Assembly (NCBI GenBank): GCA_900767955.1
Contig: CAAGBC010000006.1
Coordinates: forward strand, 59,150-123,149
DNA from: Spirochaetia bacterium
Lineage (GTDB): Bacteria; Spirochaetota; Spirochaetia; Treponematales; Treponemataceae
Length of the DNA stretch: 64,000 bases
Reading direction: 5' to 3'
Each line of letters opens with the position of its first letter. The stretch's first letter is position 1. Below are positions 9,647-18,282 of the stretch, piece by piece. The notes under the pieces are model-generated. The model saw only the letters and a list, made by a program, of their open reading frames with translations, had not been told where the DNA came from and ran no database searches. A program made the position numbers and the translations under genes.

Positions 9647-10366
9647 ATGAAAAAAATTGTTTTTTTTATTTTAACTTGTCTTTTTTTGTTTTCTAGTTGT
9701 GGAGTTTCTAATAAGCGAATAATTCGTATGCAAAAAATGGAAGAAGGCGTTGGTTCCCCAACTACTATTGAAGAATTAAAAACTGCTATTGAAAAATATG
9801 ATGCACGAATTGCTGATTTGCAACTTTCTCAGTCACAAGTTGGAATTTGGTATAAAATTTTGGGAACACGATATCTTGATAATAAAATGTACGGTGAAGC
9901 ATTAAAAGCTTTTCAGAGTGCTTTACAATATTATCCTGATAATCAGAATTTGTATTATTATGTAGGAATTTGTGCAGGTTATATGTCTCATACCGCCTTA
10001 GATTATAATGCAACTGGAAATATGGAACAAAAATATAATTATTTAAAACTTGCAGAAACAGCATATTTAAGAGCAATTGAAATTGAACCAAGATATTCAA
10101 GAGCTTTGTACGCTTTGAGTGTATTATATGTTTATGAATTAGATGAACCTGCAAAAGCAATTCCATATTTAGAAAGAGTTTTAGACATAGAAAAAAAACA
10201 CACAGACGCAATGTTTGTTCTTGCAAGAGCTTATTATTCAACTTATGAGTTTGATAAAGCTGTAGAAATGTATGATAAAATAATATCTGTTACAACTTCT
10301 GATAAGAAAAAAGCTGATGCGGAGGCTAATAAGAAAATTGTACTCGATGCTTCCTATGGACAATAA
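9647..10366 (+). CDS. TPR-repeat lipoprotein
   Basis: The N-terminus has a short basic stretch, a hydrophobic core and a lipobox ending FLFSSC, so the mature protein should be lipidated at Cys18. Tetratricopeptide-like helical repeats follow (for example YGEALKAFQSALQYYPDN, AYLRAIEIEPRY, AIPYLERVLDIEKKHTDA). Such proteins usually serve as envelope scaffolds; the partner is unknown. The frame is open far upstream to 9431, but GGAGG 5 nt before ATG 9647 and the signal peptide fix the start. It lies between xer and dprA and overlaps dprA by 50 nt. A conserved placement suggests a role in the division or DNA-processing cluster, but none can be named. Confidence 0.85.
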   Translation: MKKIVFFILTCLFLFSSCGVSNKRIIRMQKMEEGVGSPTTIEELKTAIEKYDARIADLQLSQSQVGIWYKILGTRYLDNKMYGEALKAFQSALQYYPDNQNLYYYVGICAGYMSHTALDYNATGNMEQKYNYLKLAETAYLRAIEIEPRYSRALYALSVLYVYELDEPAKAIPYLERVLDIEKKHTDAMFVLARAYYSTYEFDKAVEMYDKIISVTTSDKKKADAEANKKIVLDASYGQ

Positions 10367-11402
10367 TAAAAAGCAGCTAGATTTATTAGTTTCTTTAACT
10401 AGAATTACATTTTTAAATCTAGCTGAAAAAATAATTTTGCTAAAAAATATTGACAGTGCTAATGACCTTGCGTTACTGTCTATAGAAGAAATAAAACAAA
10501 TTGTAAACAGAAATATCAAAGTTTCCTCTTGGGATGGAAAAAAGAATCTTTTAGCTGCTCAAAAGGAAATTTGCATATTAGCGGCAAAAGGTATAAAATC
10601 TGTTTTGTACTCTGATTCAGAATATCCTGCTTTATTAAGAGAAACAACAAATGCTCCTTTTATGCTGTTTTATCTAGGTGATATATCTGTTTTAAGTGGA
10701 AAAACTGTTTCTGTTGTTGGAACACGAAAAATTACACCAGATGCAAAAAAAGCAACTTTCGAATTTGCATATGAAGCTTGTAAAGATGGTTGTTCTGTTG
10801 TGTCGGGCTTAGCAAATGGTGTTGACGGTTTTGCTCACTCTGGTGCAGTTGATGCATATTATGATGCAAACCAAAATTCCGTTGTTGGAAAAACAGTTGC
10901 TGTTCTTCCTGTAGGGTGTGATACTGTAACTCCTTATTCACATAAGCGCTTGGCTGAAAAAATTTTACAAACAGGCGGTTGCTTAATTAGTGAATATGTT
11001 CCTGGTGTTTCCGCAGAACCTTGGAGATTTGTTCAACGAAACAGAATTATTGCTGGTCTTTCACCTGCAACTGTTGTAATTCAAGCTCCATGTGGAAGTG
11101 GTTCATTAATTACAGCGGAATATGCAATGGAATATAACAGAGATGTTATGTTTCATTCTGTTGCATTTTCTGATAATGCTAATATTGTTGCAAAAACTGT
11201 AAAATCAGAGCTTGATTCACGATTTGCAAAAGGGACAATAAGTAAGCATAAACTGGAAAATTCACCAGAAAAATTTGTTGAAAGTGGTGCACCAATAATA
11301 AATAGTTATTCAGACTATTGTAAATGTTTTTCTGAACCACCAGGAAAGCGTTGTTGTAATATAAAAGATGATGGACAATTAGAGTTGCCCAATTTAAAAT
11401 GA
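10317..11402 (+). CDS. dprA: DNA processing protein DprA/Smf
   Basis: DprA binds incoming single-stranded DNA and loads RecA in transformation; it is also widespread in non-competent bacteria. The Rossmann-like DprA domain is clear: SVVGTRKITPDAKK, SGLANGVDGFAHSGAV, VLPVGCDTVTPYSHKRL, GCLISEYVPGV and FVQRNRIIAGLSPATVVIQ. The N-terminus carries a helix-hairpin-helix-like segment. The start is uncertain: ATG 10317, 10347 or 10356 are all possible and none has a strong Shine-Dalgarno; the first overlaps the lipoprotein gene. A C-terminal winged helix is short or absent here, where a Cys-rich tail (DYCKCFSEPPGKRCC) is seen instead. Confidence 0.9.
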   Translation: MRRLIRKLYSMLPMDNNKKQLDLLVSLTRITFLNLAEKIILLKNIDSANDLALLSIEEIKQIVNRNIKVSSWDGKKNLLAAQKEICILAAKGIKSVLYSDSEYPALLRETTNAPFMLFYLGDISVLSGKTVSVVGTRKITPDAKKATFEFAYEACKDGCSVVSGLANGVDGFAHSGAVDAYYDANQNSVVGKTVAVLPVGCDTVTPYSHKRLAEKILQTGGCLISEYVPGVSAEPWRFVQRNRIIAGLSPATVVIQAPCGSGSLITAEYAMEYNRDVMFHSVAFSDNANIVAKTVKSELDSRFAKGTISKHKLENSPEKFVESGAPIINSYSDYCKCFSEPPGKRCCNIKDDGQLELPNLK

Positions 11403-11412
11403 GAGGATTCTT

Positions 11413-13548
11413 ATGGCTGAAAAAAAATCTACTTCAAAAAAATCTAAAACTCAATCAACCCTTGTAATCGTAGAATCTCCTGCAAAGGCAAATACGATTG
11501 AAAAATATTTAGGCCCAGGTTTTACTGTAAAAGCGTCTATGGGGCATTTGATTGATTTACCAAAATCTCGTATTGCAATTGATGTAGAAAATGGTTTTCA
11601 GCCTGAATATATAACTGTTCGTGGGCGTGCAAAATTATTAAAAGAATTACAAAAAGATGCAAAAAAATCTGATTTAATCTTACTGGCAAGCGATAATGAC
11701 CGCGAAGGAGAAGCTATTGCTTGGCATTTGCGTAATGCACTTCAAGAAAAGACAAAAGCTCCAATCAGTCGTATTGTTTTTAATGAAATTACACCAATGG
11801 CAATCCAAGAAGCTGTCAAAAATCCAGGTGAAATTATTGAATCAAAAGTAAATGCTCAAAAAGCTCGTAGAGTTCTTGATAGACTTGTTGGTTATAATTT
11901 AAGTCCTCTTCTTTGGAGTAAAGTAAAAAATGGTTTGTCAGCAGGTCGTGTTCAGTCTGTTGCTTTGCGTTTGATTTGTGAACGAGAAGAAGAAGTAGAA
12001 AATTTCCTTCCAGAAGAATATTGGACATTAGATGCTGATTTTGTAAAAGGAAAGACAGAATTTACAGCTCAATTAATTTCTTACAAAAATGAAAAACCTG
12101 AATTAAAAACATTAGATACTGTAAATTCAATTATTGAAGAAATAAAAAATTCTGAATGTGTTGTTTCTAATATCAAAAAAACAGAAAAAACTGTTAGACC
12201 AAAAGCTCCTTTTACTACTTCAAAATTACAGCAGGCAGCTGCAAATAGATTAGGATTTACTTCTCGCAAAACTATGCAAATTGCACAGCAGTTGTATGAA
12301 GGTATAAATCTTGGTTCTGGCCGTGTTGGTTTGATTACATATATGCGTACAGACTCTGTTCGTATTTCACAAACTGCATTAGATAATGTTAGAGAATGGC
12401 TTTCTAAAAATTATCCAAAAGATTTACCAGAAGAACCAATTTCTTATACAGTAGGAAAGGGCGCTCAGGATGCTCACGAAGGTATTCGTCCTACATATAC
12501 TGAATATACACCTGATTATGTAAAAGAATATTTGACTCGTGATCAGTTGCGTTTGTATACAATTATTTGGGAACGCTTTGTTTCTAGCCAAATGAATAAT
12601 GCAAAAACAACAACAACAAGTGTTGAAATTACAGCTGGAGATGCAGTATTTAGAGTTTCTGCTAGCAAGATTTCAGAAAAAGGTTTTTATAATGTAATAA
12701 AACTTCTTTCTTCAAAGGAAGATAAATCTGGAATGTTGCCTTCTTTAAAACAAGGCGAAGTAATTCAGTCAAATAAATTTCATCCAGAACAGCATTTTAC
12801 ACAAGGTCCTGCTCGTTATACAGATGCTTCTATTGTTAGAACTCTTGAAGAAAAAGGAATTGGGCGTCCTTCAACTTATGCACCTATTATTTCTGTATTG
12901 CTTGATAGATATTACATTACAAGAAGTAATAAGCAACTTGTTCCAACACAATTGGGAAGAATTATTTGCAAAATCTTAGTTGAATCATTCCCTGAAGTTA
13001 TAAATGAACAATTTACAGCAGATGTAGAAAATGATTTGGATAAAATCGAACAAAATGAACTTGTTTGGAATGGAATGATTGCAGATTTCTTTGGGCCTTT
13101 TAAGAAAAAGCTTGATGAAGTAATGGATACACAAGCTAGTATGAAAGGCTTCTTAGATGAAGAAACTGACAAAGTTTGTGAAAAATGTGGTAAACCAATG
13201 ATGAAAAAGTTAGGAAGATTTGGTTTCTTCCTTGCTTGTTCTGGATTCCCAGAATGTCACAATACTCGTTCAATTCCTCTTGCAAAATGTCCAATGAAAG
13301 ATTGTGATGGCGAAATTGTTGCTAGAAAAACAAAAGGTCGTGGTAAAGAATTTTACGGATGTACAAAATATCCAGATTGTAATTTTATTACTCACTTTAA
13401 ACCAATTGATCAATATTGTCCTGAATGTGGTTGGTTCCTTGTTGAAAAATATGACAAAAAGAATGGTTCATACAAATCTTGTATTAATCCAGATTGTGAC
13501 TACTTACATTCTTCAGAGGACGAATCTGTTGCAGAATCTGTTGAGTAA
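11413..13548 (+). CDS. topA: DNA topoisomerase I (type IA)
   Basis: Relaxes negative supercoils through a 5'-phosphotyrosyl intermediate. The Toprim domain (TLVIVESPAKANTIEKYLG, metal motif DNDRE at 94-98) is followed by the topoisomerase core with catalytic Tyr310 in ITYMRTDS. The C-terminus has three zinc-ribbon repeats with CxxC pairs: CEKCGKP...CSGFPEC, CPMKDC...CTKYPDC and CPECG...CINPDC. The 711-residue length is normal. A Lys/Ser-rich N-terminal extension of about 15 residues precedes the Toprim domain. ATG 11413 follows GAGAGGA at proper spacing, 10 nt after dprA. Confidence 0.97.
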   Translation: MAEKKSTSKKSKTQSTLVIVESPAKANTIEKYLGPGFTVKASMGHLIDLPKSRIAIDVENGFQPEYITVRGRAKLLKELQKDAKKSDLILLASDNDREGEAIAWHLRNALQEKTKAPISRIVFNEITPMAIQEAVKNPGEIIESKVNAQKARRVLDRLVGYNLSPLLWSKVKNGLSAGRVQSVALRLICEREEEVENFLPEEYWTLDADFVKGKTEFTAQLISYKNEKPELKTLDTVNSIIEEIKNSECVVSNIKKTEKTVRPKAPFTTSKLQQAAANRLGFTSRKTMQIAQQLYEGINLGSGRVGLITYMRTDSVRISQTALDNVREWLSKNYPKDLPEEPISYTVGKGAQDAHEGIRPTYTEYTPDYVKEYLTRDQLRLYTIIWERFVSSQMNNAKTTTTSVEITAGDAVFRVSASKISEKGFYNVIKLLSSKEDKSGMLPSLKQGEVIQSNKFHPEQHFTQGPARYTDASIVRTLEEKGIGRPSTYAPIISVLLDRYYITRSNKQLVPTQLGRIICKILVESFPEVINEQFTADVENDLDKIEQNELVWNGMIADFFGPFKKKLDEVMDTQASMKGFLDEETDKVCEKCGKPMMKKLGRFGFFLACSGFPECHNTRSIPLAKCPMKDCDGEIVARKTKGRGKEFYGCTKYPDCNFITHFKPIDQYCPECGWFLVEKYDKKNGSYKSCINPDCDYLHSSEDESVAESVE

Positions 13549-13553
13549 TATAA

Positions 13554-14486
13554 ATGCAGAAGTCAACTAATACTTCATTAAAAAACCTTGTTGAAGAATT
13601 TTTATTGTATTTATCATCAGTTCGTGGGTTGTCTGAAAATTCTGTTGTTGCATATAAAAATGATTTATTAAAATTTTTGGAATTTTTAGGAAATTCAACA
13701 GATATTACTAGTGTTTCTATTAATGATTTACGAAATTGTGTCGCAAATCTTAGTACACGCAAAAATTCTTCAGCAACAATTAATCGTTTTATTGCAGCAG
13801 TTAGAACTTTTTTTGCCTATTGCAGAAAATTTGAGTATATTAATAATAATCCTTCTTTGGAATTAAAAACTGTACGATTACCAAAATATATGCCAAGGTT
13901 TTTGACCGCTGCAGAAGTAGATGAACTTTGTGAACAACCAAAAGTTTGTGAATTGCTTTGGGAATTAAGAGATAATGCGATTTTTGAAATGATGTATTCT
14001 TCTGGTTGTCGTGTTAGTGAAGTTGCAAAATTAAAGTTAAGTGATTTTTCTGATGATTTTGCTTCTGCGATAGTAACAGGAAAAGGTAATAAAGACAGAA
14101 AAGTGTATTTTGGTTTTGATGCGCAAAATGCACTAAAAAAATATTTGGAAGATAGAAATAAACGGTTTCAAAATTCCAAAATAAATGACACAGTTCCATT
14201 TGTATTTGTAAATCAACGAGGAACTGCATTATCAGCTCGTGGAATTCGTTGGATTTTGTCTAAATACACAAGTGCAGAAGGAACAAATCATCATGTTTCT
14301 CCTCATGCATTAAGACATACTTTTGCTACTTCAATGTTATCTCAAGGAGCTGATGTAAGAGTTGTTCAAGAAATGTTAGGACATTCTAGTATTTCTACAA
14401 CTCAACGATATACGCATATAACTACTGGGCAGCTTATTGATATATACAATAAAGCTCATCCACACGGAGGTAAAAATAATGAGTAA
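13554..14486 (+). CDS. xerC: Tyrosine recombinase, XerC/CodV type (second copy)
   Basis: Site-specific recombinase with an N-terminal SAM-like domain and a full catalytic set: R153 (SGCRVSEV), K177 (GKGNKDRK), H251 and R254 (HALRHTFAT), H277 (GHSSI) and Y286 (YTHI). It stands next to hslVU, the arrangement called codV-codW-codX in Bacillus, which supports XerC/CodV. The start follows the topA stop by 5 nt. Its last codons overlap the hslV ATG by 8 nt. It pairs with the other Xer gene at 8695-9624. Confidence 0.88.
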   Translation: MQKSTNTSLKNLVEEFLLYLSSVRGLSENSVVAYKNDLLKFLEFLGNSTDITSVSINDLRNCVANLSTRKNSSATINRFIAAVRTFFAYCRKFEYINNNPSLELKTVRLPKYMPRFLTAAEVDELCEQPKVCELLWELRDNAIFEMMYSSGCRVSEVAKLKLSDFSDDFASAIVTGKGNKDRKVYFGFDAQNALKKYLEDRNKRFQNSKINDTVPFVFVNQRGTALSARGIRWILSKYTSAEGTNHHVSPHALRHTFATSMLSQGADVRVVQEMLGHSSISTTQRYTHITTGQLIDIYNKAHPHGGKNNE

Positions 14487-15021
14487 ATTTCCAAAAATTA
14501 GAAGTACTACTGTTGTTGCTGTAAAAAGAAATGGTTGTGTTGCTATGGCTGGTGACGGACAAGTTACAAATGGTCAAACAGTTATGAAAGGTAACGCAAA
14601 AAAAGTAAGAAAAATTTATGATGGAAAAATTATTACAGGTTTTGCAGGTTCAGTTGCTGATGCTTTTACTTTGTTTGATAAATTTGAATCAAAAGTAAAA
14701 GAATTTAATGGTGATATTACAAGAGCCGCTGTTGAACTTGCTAAACTTTGGAGAACTGATCGTTCATTAAGTAAATTAGAAGCTTTATTGCTTGTTGCAG
14801 ATAAATCAAAAATCTTACTTATTTCTGGTGACGGAAATGTAATCGAACCAGAAAATGATGTTATTGCAATTGGTTCAGGTGGAAATTACGCTTATTCAGC
14901 AGCTCTTGCATATATGGATTCATCTGATCTTTCTGCAAGAGAAATCGCAGAACGCAGCTTAAAAATTGCTGGTGACATTTGTATATACACAAATAATAAT
15001 ATCACAGTGGAGGAACTTTAA
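14479..15021 (+). CDS. hslV: ATP-dependent protease peptidase subunit HslV
   Basis: Proteasome-beta-like peptidase that forms the double hexamer core of the HslUV protease. The catalytic N-terminal threonine motif [10 protein letters not shown] follows a nine-residue leader (MSKFPKIRS), so the leader must be removed for activity. Further family motifs are [10 protein letters not shown] and [11 protein letters not shown]. The frame is open upstream into xerC, but ATG 14479 with CGGAGG 8 nt before it is the true start. Length is about 180 residues, normal. hslU begins directly after the stop codon. Confidence 0.95.
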   Translation: MSKFPKIRSTTVVAVKRNGCVAMAGDGQVTNGQTVMKGNAKKVRKIYDGKIITGFAGSVADAFTLFDKFESKVKEFNGDITRAAVELAKLWRTDRSLSKLEALLLVADKSKILLISGDGNVIEPENDVIAIGSGGNYAYSAALAYMDSSDLSAREIAERSLKIAGDICIYTNNNITVEEL

Positions 15022-16482
15022 TTGTCACAGAATGAAATTGTTGTTACAAATACAACGCTTCCAGAAGAAAATTTAGATTTAACACCAAAACAAATTGTTG
15101 AAAAACTTGATCAATATATTATTGGTCAAAACAAAGCAAAAAGAGCAGTAGCGGTTGCATTGCGTAATAGAACTAGAAGATTAAAACTTCCTGAAGAAAT
15201 TCGTGATGAAGTTGCTCCAAAAAATATTCTTATGATTGGGCCTACAGGTGTTGGTAAAACAGAAATCGCTCGTCGTTTAGCAAAATTGTGTAAAGCACCT
15301 TTTTTGAAAATTGAAGCTACAAAATATACAGAAGTTGGTTATGTTGGTCGTGATGTTGAATCAATGATTCGTGATTTAATGGCTGTAGGTTTTAAAGATG
15401 TAAAAGCCGAAATGGAAGAAACATTACGCGAAAAAAGCGTTTCCATTGTTGAAGAAAAACTTTTAGATTTATTACTTCCTGGTAGCAATGCAAAAAAAGA
15501 AAAAAAAGGCGCAGTTTTAGGTAATATTTTTGGAAAGCCAGAAGAACCAAAACAACCTGAAGTTTCAGAAGAAGCACAAAAAGAAGCTGAAAATCAAAAT
15601 AATTCCACTCGCGAAAAATTCAGAACAATGCTTCGTGATGGTTTGCTAGAAGATAGAGAAGTTGAATTAACAATTCAGCGTCAGCGAAATGCTCCAAGTA
15701 TGGAAATTATTGCAGGTGGAAGCCTTGAAGATTTAGAAAGCGGAATGCAAAATATCATGAGCATGTTAAACGGTGGAAAAACTAAAAAAAGAACTGTTTC
15801 CATTCGTGAAGCAAGAAAAATTCTTACAGAAGAAACTCTTGAAAATATGGTTGATGCAGATAAAGTTGCAGAAATTGCAAAAGAAAGAGTTGAACAAAGT
15901 GGAATTATCTTCATTGATGAAATTGATAAAATTGCAGTTCATGGTGAATCTCATGGACAAGGTGTTTCAAGAGAAGGTGTTCAGCGTGATATTCTTCCAA
16001 TCGTTGAAGGAAGTAATGTAAATACAAAATACGGTGTTATTAATACAACACACATTTTGTTTATTGCAGCTGGTGCTTTTAGCGTTTCTGCTCCAAGTGA
16101 TTTAATTCCAGAATTGCAAGGTCGTTTCCCATTGCGTGTTGAATTAGATTCTTTACACAAAGAAGATTTTAAGAAAATCCTACAAGAACCAAAAAATTCT
16201 TTAATCGGACAATATACTGCATTGCTTAGCACAGAAGGTGTTACATTAAACTTTACAGAAGATGCAATTGATAAAATGAGTTTTATTGCAGAAGATGTAA
16301 ATGCTCGTGCAGAAAATATTGGTGCAAGACGCTTACACACAATTATGGAAAAAGTTCTTGATGAAATATCATATTCAGCAGATGAATATAGTGGTGAAAC
16401 AATTAATGTTGATGCAAAATATGTTGAAGAACGCTTAAATGATATAGTTCAAGATCAAGATTTGTCACGCTATATTTTATAG
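15022..16482 (+). CDS. hslU: HslU unfoldase ATPase
   Basis: AAA+ unfoldase that feeds substrates to HslV. Walker A GPTGVGKT is at residues 73-80, the pore loop GYVG at 106-109, Walker B IIFIDEIDKI centrally, and the C-terminal sensor-2 helix region ENIGARRLHTIME is present. The I-domain (about 130-235) is Lys/Glu-rich. Translation starts at TTG 15022 with GGAGG about 9 nt upstream, directly after hslV, so the pair is coupled. The 486-residue length is slightly long because of the I-domain. Confidence 0.96.
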   Translation: MSQNEIVVTNTTLPEENLDLTPKQIVEKLDQYIIGQNKAKRAVAVALRNRTRRLKLPEEIRDEVAPKNILMIGPTGVGKTEIARRLAKLCKAPFLKIEATKYTEVGYVGRDVESMIRDLMAVGFKDVKAEMEETLREKSVSIVEEKLLDLLLPGSNAKKEKKGAVLGNIFGKPEEPKQPEVSEEAQKEAENQNNSTREKFRTMLRDGLLEDREVELTIQRQRNAPSMEIIAGGSLEDLESGMQNIMSMLNGGKTKKRTVSIREARKILTEETLENMVDADKVAEIAKERVEQSGIIFIDEIDKIAVHGESHGQGVSREGVQRDILPIVEGSNVNTKYGVINTTHILFIAAGAFSVSAPSDLIPELQGRFPLRVELDSLHKEDFKKILQEPKNSLIGQYTALLSTEGVTLNFTEDAIDKMSFIAEDVNARAENIGARRLHTIMEKVLDEISYSADEYSGETINVDAKYVEERLNDIVQDQDLSRYIL

Positions 16483-16508
16483 TCGCAAAATTTTATTGCA
16501 ATTTTTAC

Positions 16509-16559
16509 AAAGCTATTCTTGTATGATGTAAACGCATTTACAAGAGTAGCTTTTTTTTT
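16509..16559 (+). terminator. Intrinsic terminator after hslU
   Basis: AAAGCTATTCTTGTA at 16509-16523 pairs with TACAAGAGTAGCTT at 16539-16552 (one A/G mismatch), followed by a run of nine T. It ends the division/hslVU region before the flagellar genes. Confidence 0.85.
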
Positions 16560-16613
16560 ATTTTATTTTCACAAAATACTAATATTTTTTTTTGTAATTC
16601 CGATGCATAAAGT

Positions 16614-17027
16614 ATGAATACATTTACAAGATCCGTAGATTTATTACAAAGAGCAATGGATGTTACTTCTCTTAGATATCAGGTTACAGCAAATAACCTT
16701 GCTAACTCAGAAGTTCCAAATTTTAAACGCACAGTTGTTAATTTTGAAAGTGAATTAAAAAGAGCTTTTGAATCAGAAGAAAAGGCAAAAAATGGCTTTC
16801 AGTTAACAAGAACAGATAGTCGTCATATCGAATTGAACAAACCTTACGATTATCGTGATGTAGAACCACGCCGCGTAGTAGATTACACAACTACAGCAAA
16901 AGCAAACGGAAATAATGTAGATGCAGAAACTGAAGCAAACAACATTCTTCAGATTCAAATGCAATATAAATTGCTAACACAACTTACAAACTTTGAATTT
17001 TCACAGCTTTCAATAGCAATGAAATAA
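16614..17027 (+). CDS. flgB: Flagellar basal-body rod protein FlgB
   Basis: Proximal rod protein of the periplasmic flagellum, exported by the flagellar type III system. The N-terminal family signature ALRYQVTANNLANSEVPNFKR-type segment is present here as LRYQVTANNLANSEVPNFKR, and the C-terminus ends in the amphipathic helix typical of rod proteins. Length 137 is normal. No Shine-Dalgarno precedes ATG 16614. A TTCCGATG sequence at 16598-16605 resembles a sigma-28 -10 element (GCCGATAA), with CTAA 14-15 nt upstream, but the match is imperfect. First gene of a flgB-fliJ run. Confidence 0.95.
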   Translation: MNTFTRSVDLLQRAMDVTSLRYQVTANNLANSEVPNFKRTVVNFESELKRAFESEEKAKNGFQLTRTDSRHIELNKPYDYRDVEPRRVVDYTTTAKANGNNVDAETEANNILQIQMQYKLLTQLTNFEFSQLSIAMK

Positions 17028-17053
17028 TAAAAAATTAAAGCAGAGGTAGAAAA

Positions 17054-17512
17054 ATGGGACTTTTTACAAGTATTAACATTGCAGCAACAGGAATGAGTGC
17101 AGAACGACTTCGTTCTGATGTAATTTCAAACAACATTGCAAACGCTTCTACCACTCGCACACAAGAAGGTGGAGCATTTCAGCGTTCTCGTGTTGTTATG
17201 AGACCAGTTGCAGATGCAAATCCACAGTGGAATAATCCATTTGTTCCAAAAGAATTAGATAATGGCGCAGGAAAAGGTGTAAAAGTTTTAGAAATCGTAA
17301 AAGATACATCAAAAGGGCGCCTTGTTTATGACCCAGATCATCCAGATTCAATCAAATCAGGTCCAAACAAAGGTTATGTTGAATATCCAAATGTTAATAT
17401 CGTAAACGAAATGGTAGATTTAATATCTGCTTCCCGTGCATACGAAGCAAATGCAACAGTAATCGAAGGCGCAAAAGATATGTTCTCTGCAGCCTTAGCA
17501 ATTGGCCAATAA
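17054..17512 (+). CDS. flgC: Flagellar basal-body rod protein FlgC
   Basis: Second proximal rod subunit. The N-terminal motif INIAATGMSAERLRSDVISNNIAN is of the flagellar rod/hook family, and the C-terminus YPNVNIVNEMVDLISASRAYEAN is the matching family signature. At 152 residues it is a normal FlgC. AGAGG lies about 8 nt before ATG. The last five codons are nearly repeated just downstream (17525-17539), as reported in the findings. Confidence 0.96.
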   Translation: MGLFTSINIAATGMSAERLRSDVISNNIANASTTRTQEGGAFQRSRVVMRPVADANPQWNNPFVPKELDNGAGKGVKVLEIVKDTSKGRLVYDPDHPDSIKSGPNKGYVEYPNVNIVNEMVDLISASRAYEANATVIEGAKDMFSAALAIGQ

Positions 17513-17611
17513 TTAAAAAAACTAATTGGACAATAATTAGTTAATCATATACAATAAAAAGGAATCCTTCGGGTTTTCAATAAATTTTGCTAAAAAGCAA
17601 TAGGTGGGATT

Positions 17612-17962
17612 ATGAAAATACCTGAATTTGGAACATTACAAATGAACAGAACTCATCCTGCACATGTGGGAACTTCTGAAATCAAAAATGTAAACAAAGT
17701 TCCTTTGAATGATATAAATGTTCAATCACAACAAACATCAAAAGTTACTTTTGAAGATTATCTATTAGACGCAATGAATTCAATGAACGCACAACAAGTC
17801 GATGTAGCAAATCTTCAGCAGCAAATTATCACAGACCCAGAATCTGTAGATATCCACGATGTTACTATTGCAATGTCAAAAGCCCGTAGTTCTTTGAATT
17901 TAGCACAAACTGTAATTGACAGATTAGTAAAAGGCTGGTCTGAAATTACAACAACACGCTAA
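17612..17962 (+). CDS. fliE: Flagellar hook-basal body protein FliE
   Basis: FliE is the adaptor between MS ring and rod. This 116-residue protein has a poorly conserved N-terminal half and a C-terminal half with the family pattern: VTFEDYLLDAMNSMNAQQ, then HDVTIAMSKARSSLNLAQTVIDRLVKGW. ATG 17612 follows AGGTGGG at 5-6 nt. About 100 nt separate it from flgC, holding a small UUCG-type hairpin at about 17571-17578, which could modulate transcription. Confidence 0.93.
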   Translation: MKIPEFGTLQMNRTHPAHVGTSEIKNVNKVPLNDINVQSQQTSKVTFEDYLLDAMNSMNAQQVDVANLQQQIITDPESVDIHDVTIAMSKARSSLNLAQTVIDRLVKGWSEITTTR

Positions 17963-18052
17963 TTTTCTAACTATTAATCAAGTCGCTTACAAAATAATTT
18001 AAAATCATCTAAAACAAAAACATAAATGAATCGATTCTAAAATTATTAAAGT

Positions 18053-18169
18053 GGGCGACTTTTGATTAGTTCGACTACGCTCACCAATCAAAATCAGGCT
18101 TTCCGTACTTCGCTATCCGCTCATTCTTCCGCTACGCTCCAGAACTAAAGGTACTCCAATCCTTGTCGC
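18053..18169. repeat. Hairpin-rich interspersed repeat element
   Basis: In the 320-nt gap between fliE and fliF a segment of about 117 nt stands out as richer in G and C than its surroundings. It is bounded by GCGAC and GTCGC, which are inverted. Inside, TTTGATTAGT (18061-18070) pairs with ACCAATCAAA (18083-18092) with one mismatch, and its loop holds CTACGCTC. A second weaker TTCT/AGAA hairpin has the same CTACGCTC in its loop, and a related TTCGCTATCCGCTC lies between them. This is the look of a small palindromic intergenic repeat family. No second copy is present in this window. Confidence 0.6.
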
Positions 18170-18238
18170 AAAAAAAAAATCACTTCAAAATATATCTATT
18201 GCAAATAAATAACACTTTTCAGAATTTGTAATCTATGG

Positions 18239-18244
18239 TACAAT
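18239..18244 (+). promoter_or_regulatory. Possible -10 box upstream of fliF
   Basis: TACAAT at 18239-18244 could be a -10 hexamer; the sequence 17 nt upstream (TTTTCA) is a poor -35. It would restart transcription after the repeat element. Low certainty. Confidence 0.3.
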
Positions 18245-18282
18245 TAAGACTGAAATTTTTGTTCGTTCACGGGAGGGGACAG

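Noticed and set aside
9786..10241. Antisense open frame of 151 codons opposite the TPR lipoprotein gene
   Set aside because: No ribosome site, His/Leu/Gln-rich composition typical of the reverse strand of AT-rich genes, and the plus strand encodes a clear lipoprotein.
16580..16605. Firm sigma-28 promoter for flgB
   Set aside because: CTAAT and TTCCGATG only partly match the consensus and the spacer is 14 nt; kept as a remark, not as a feature.
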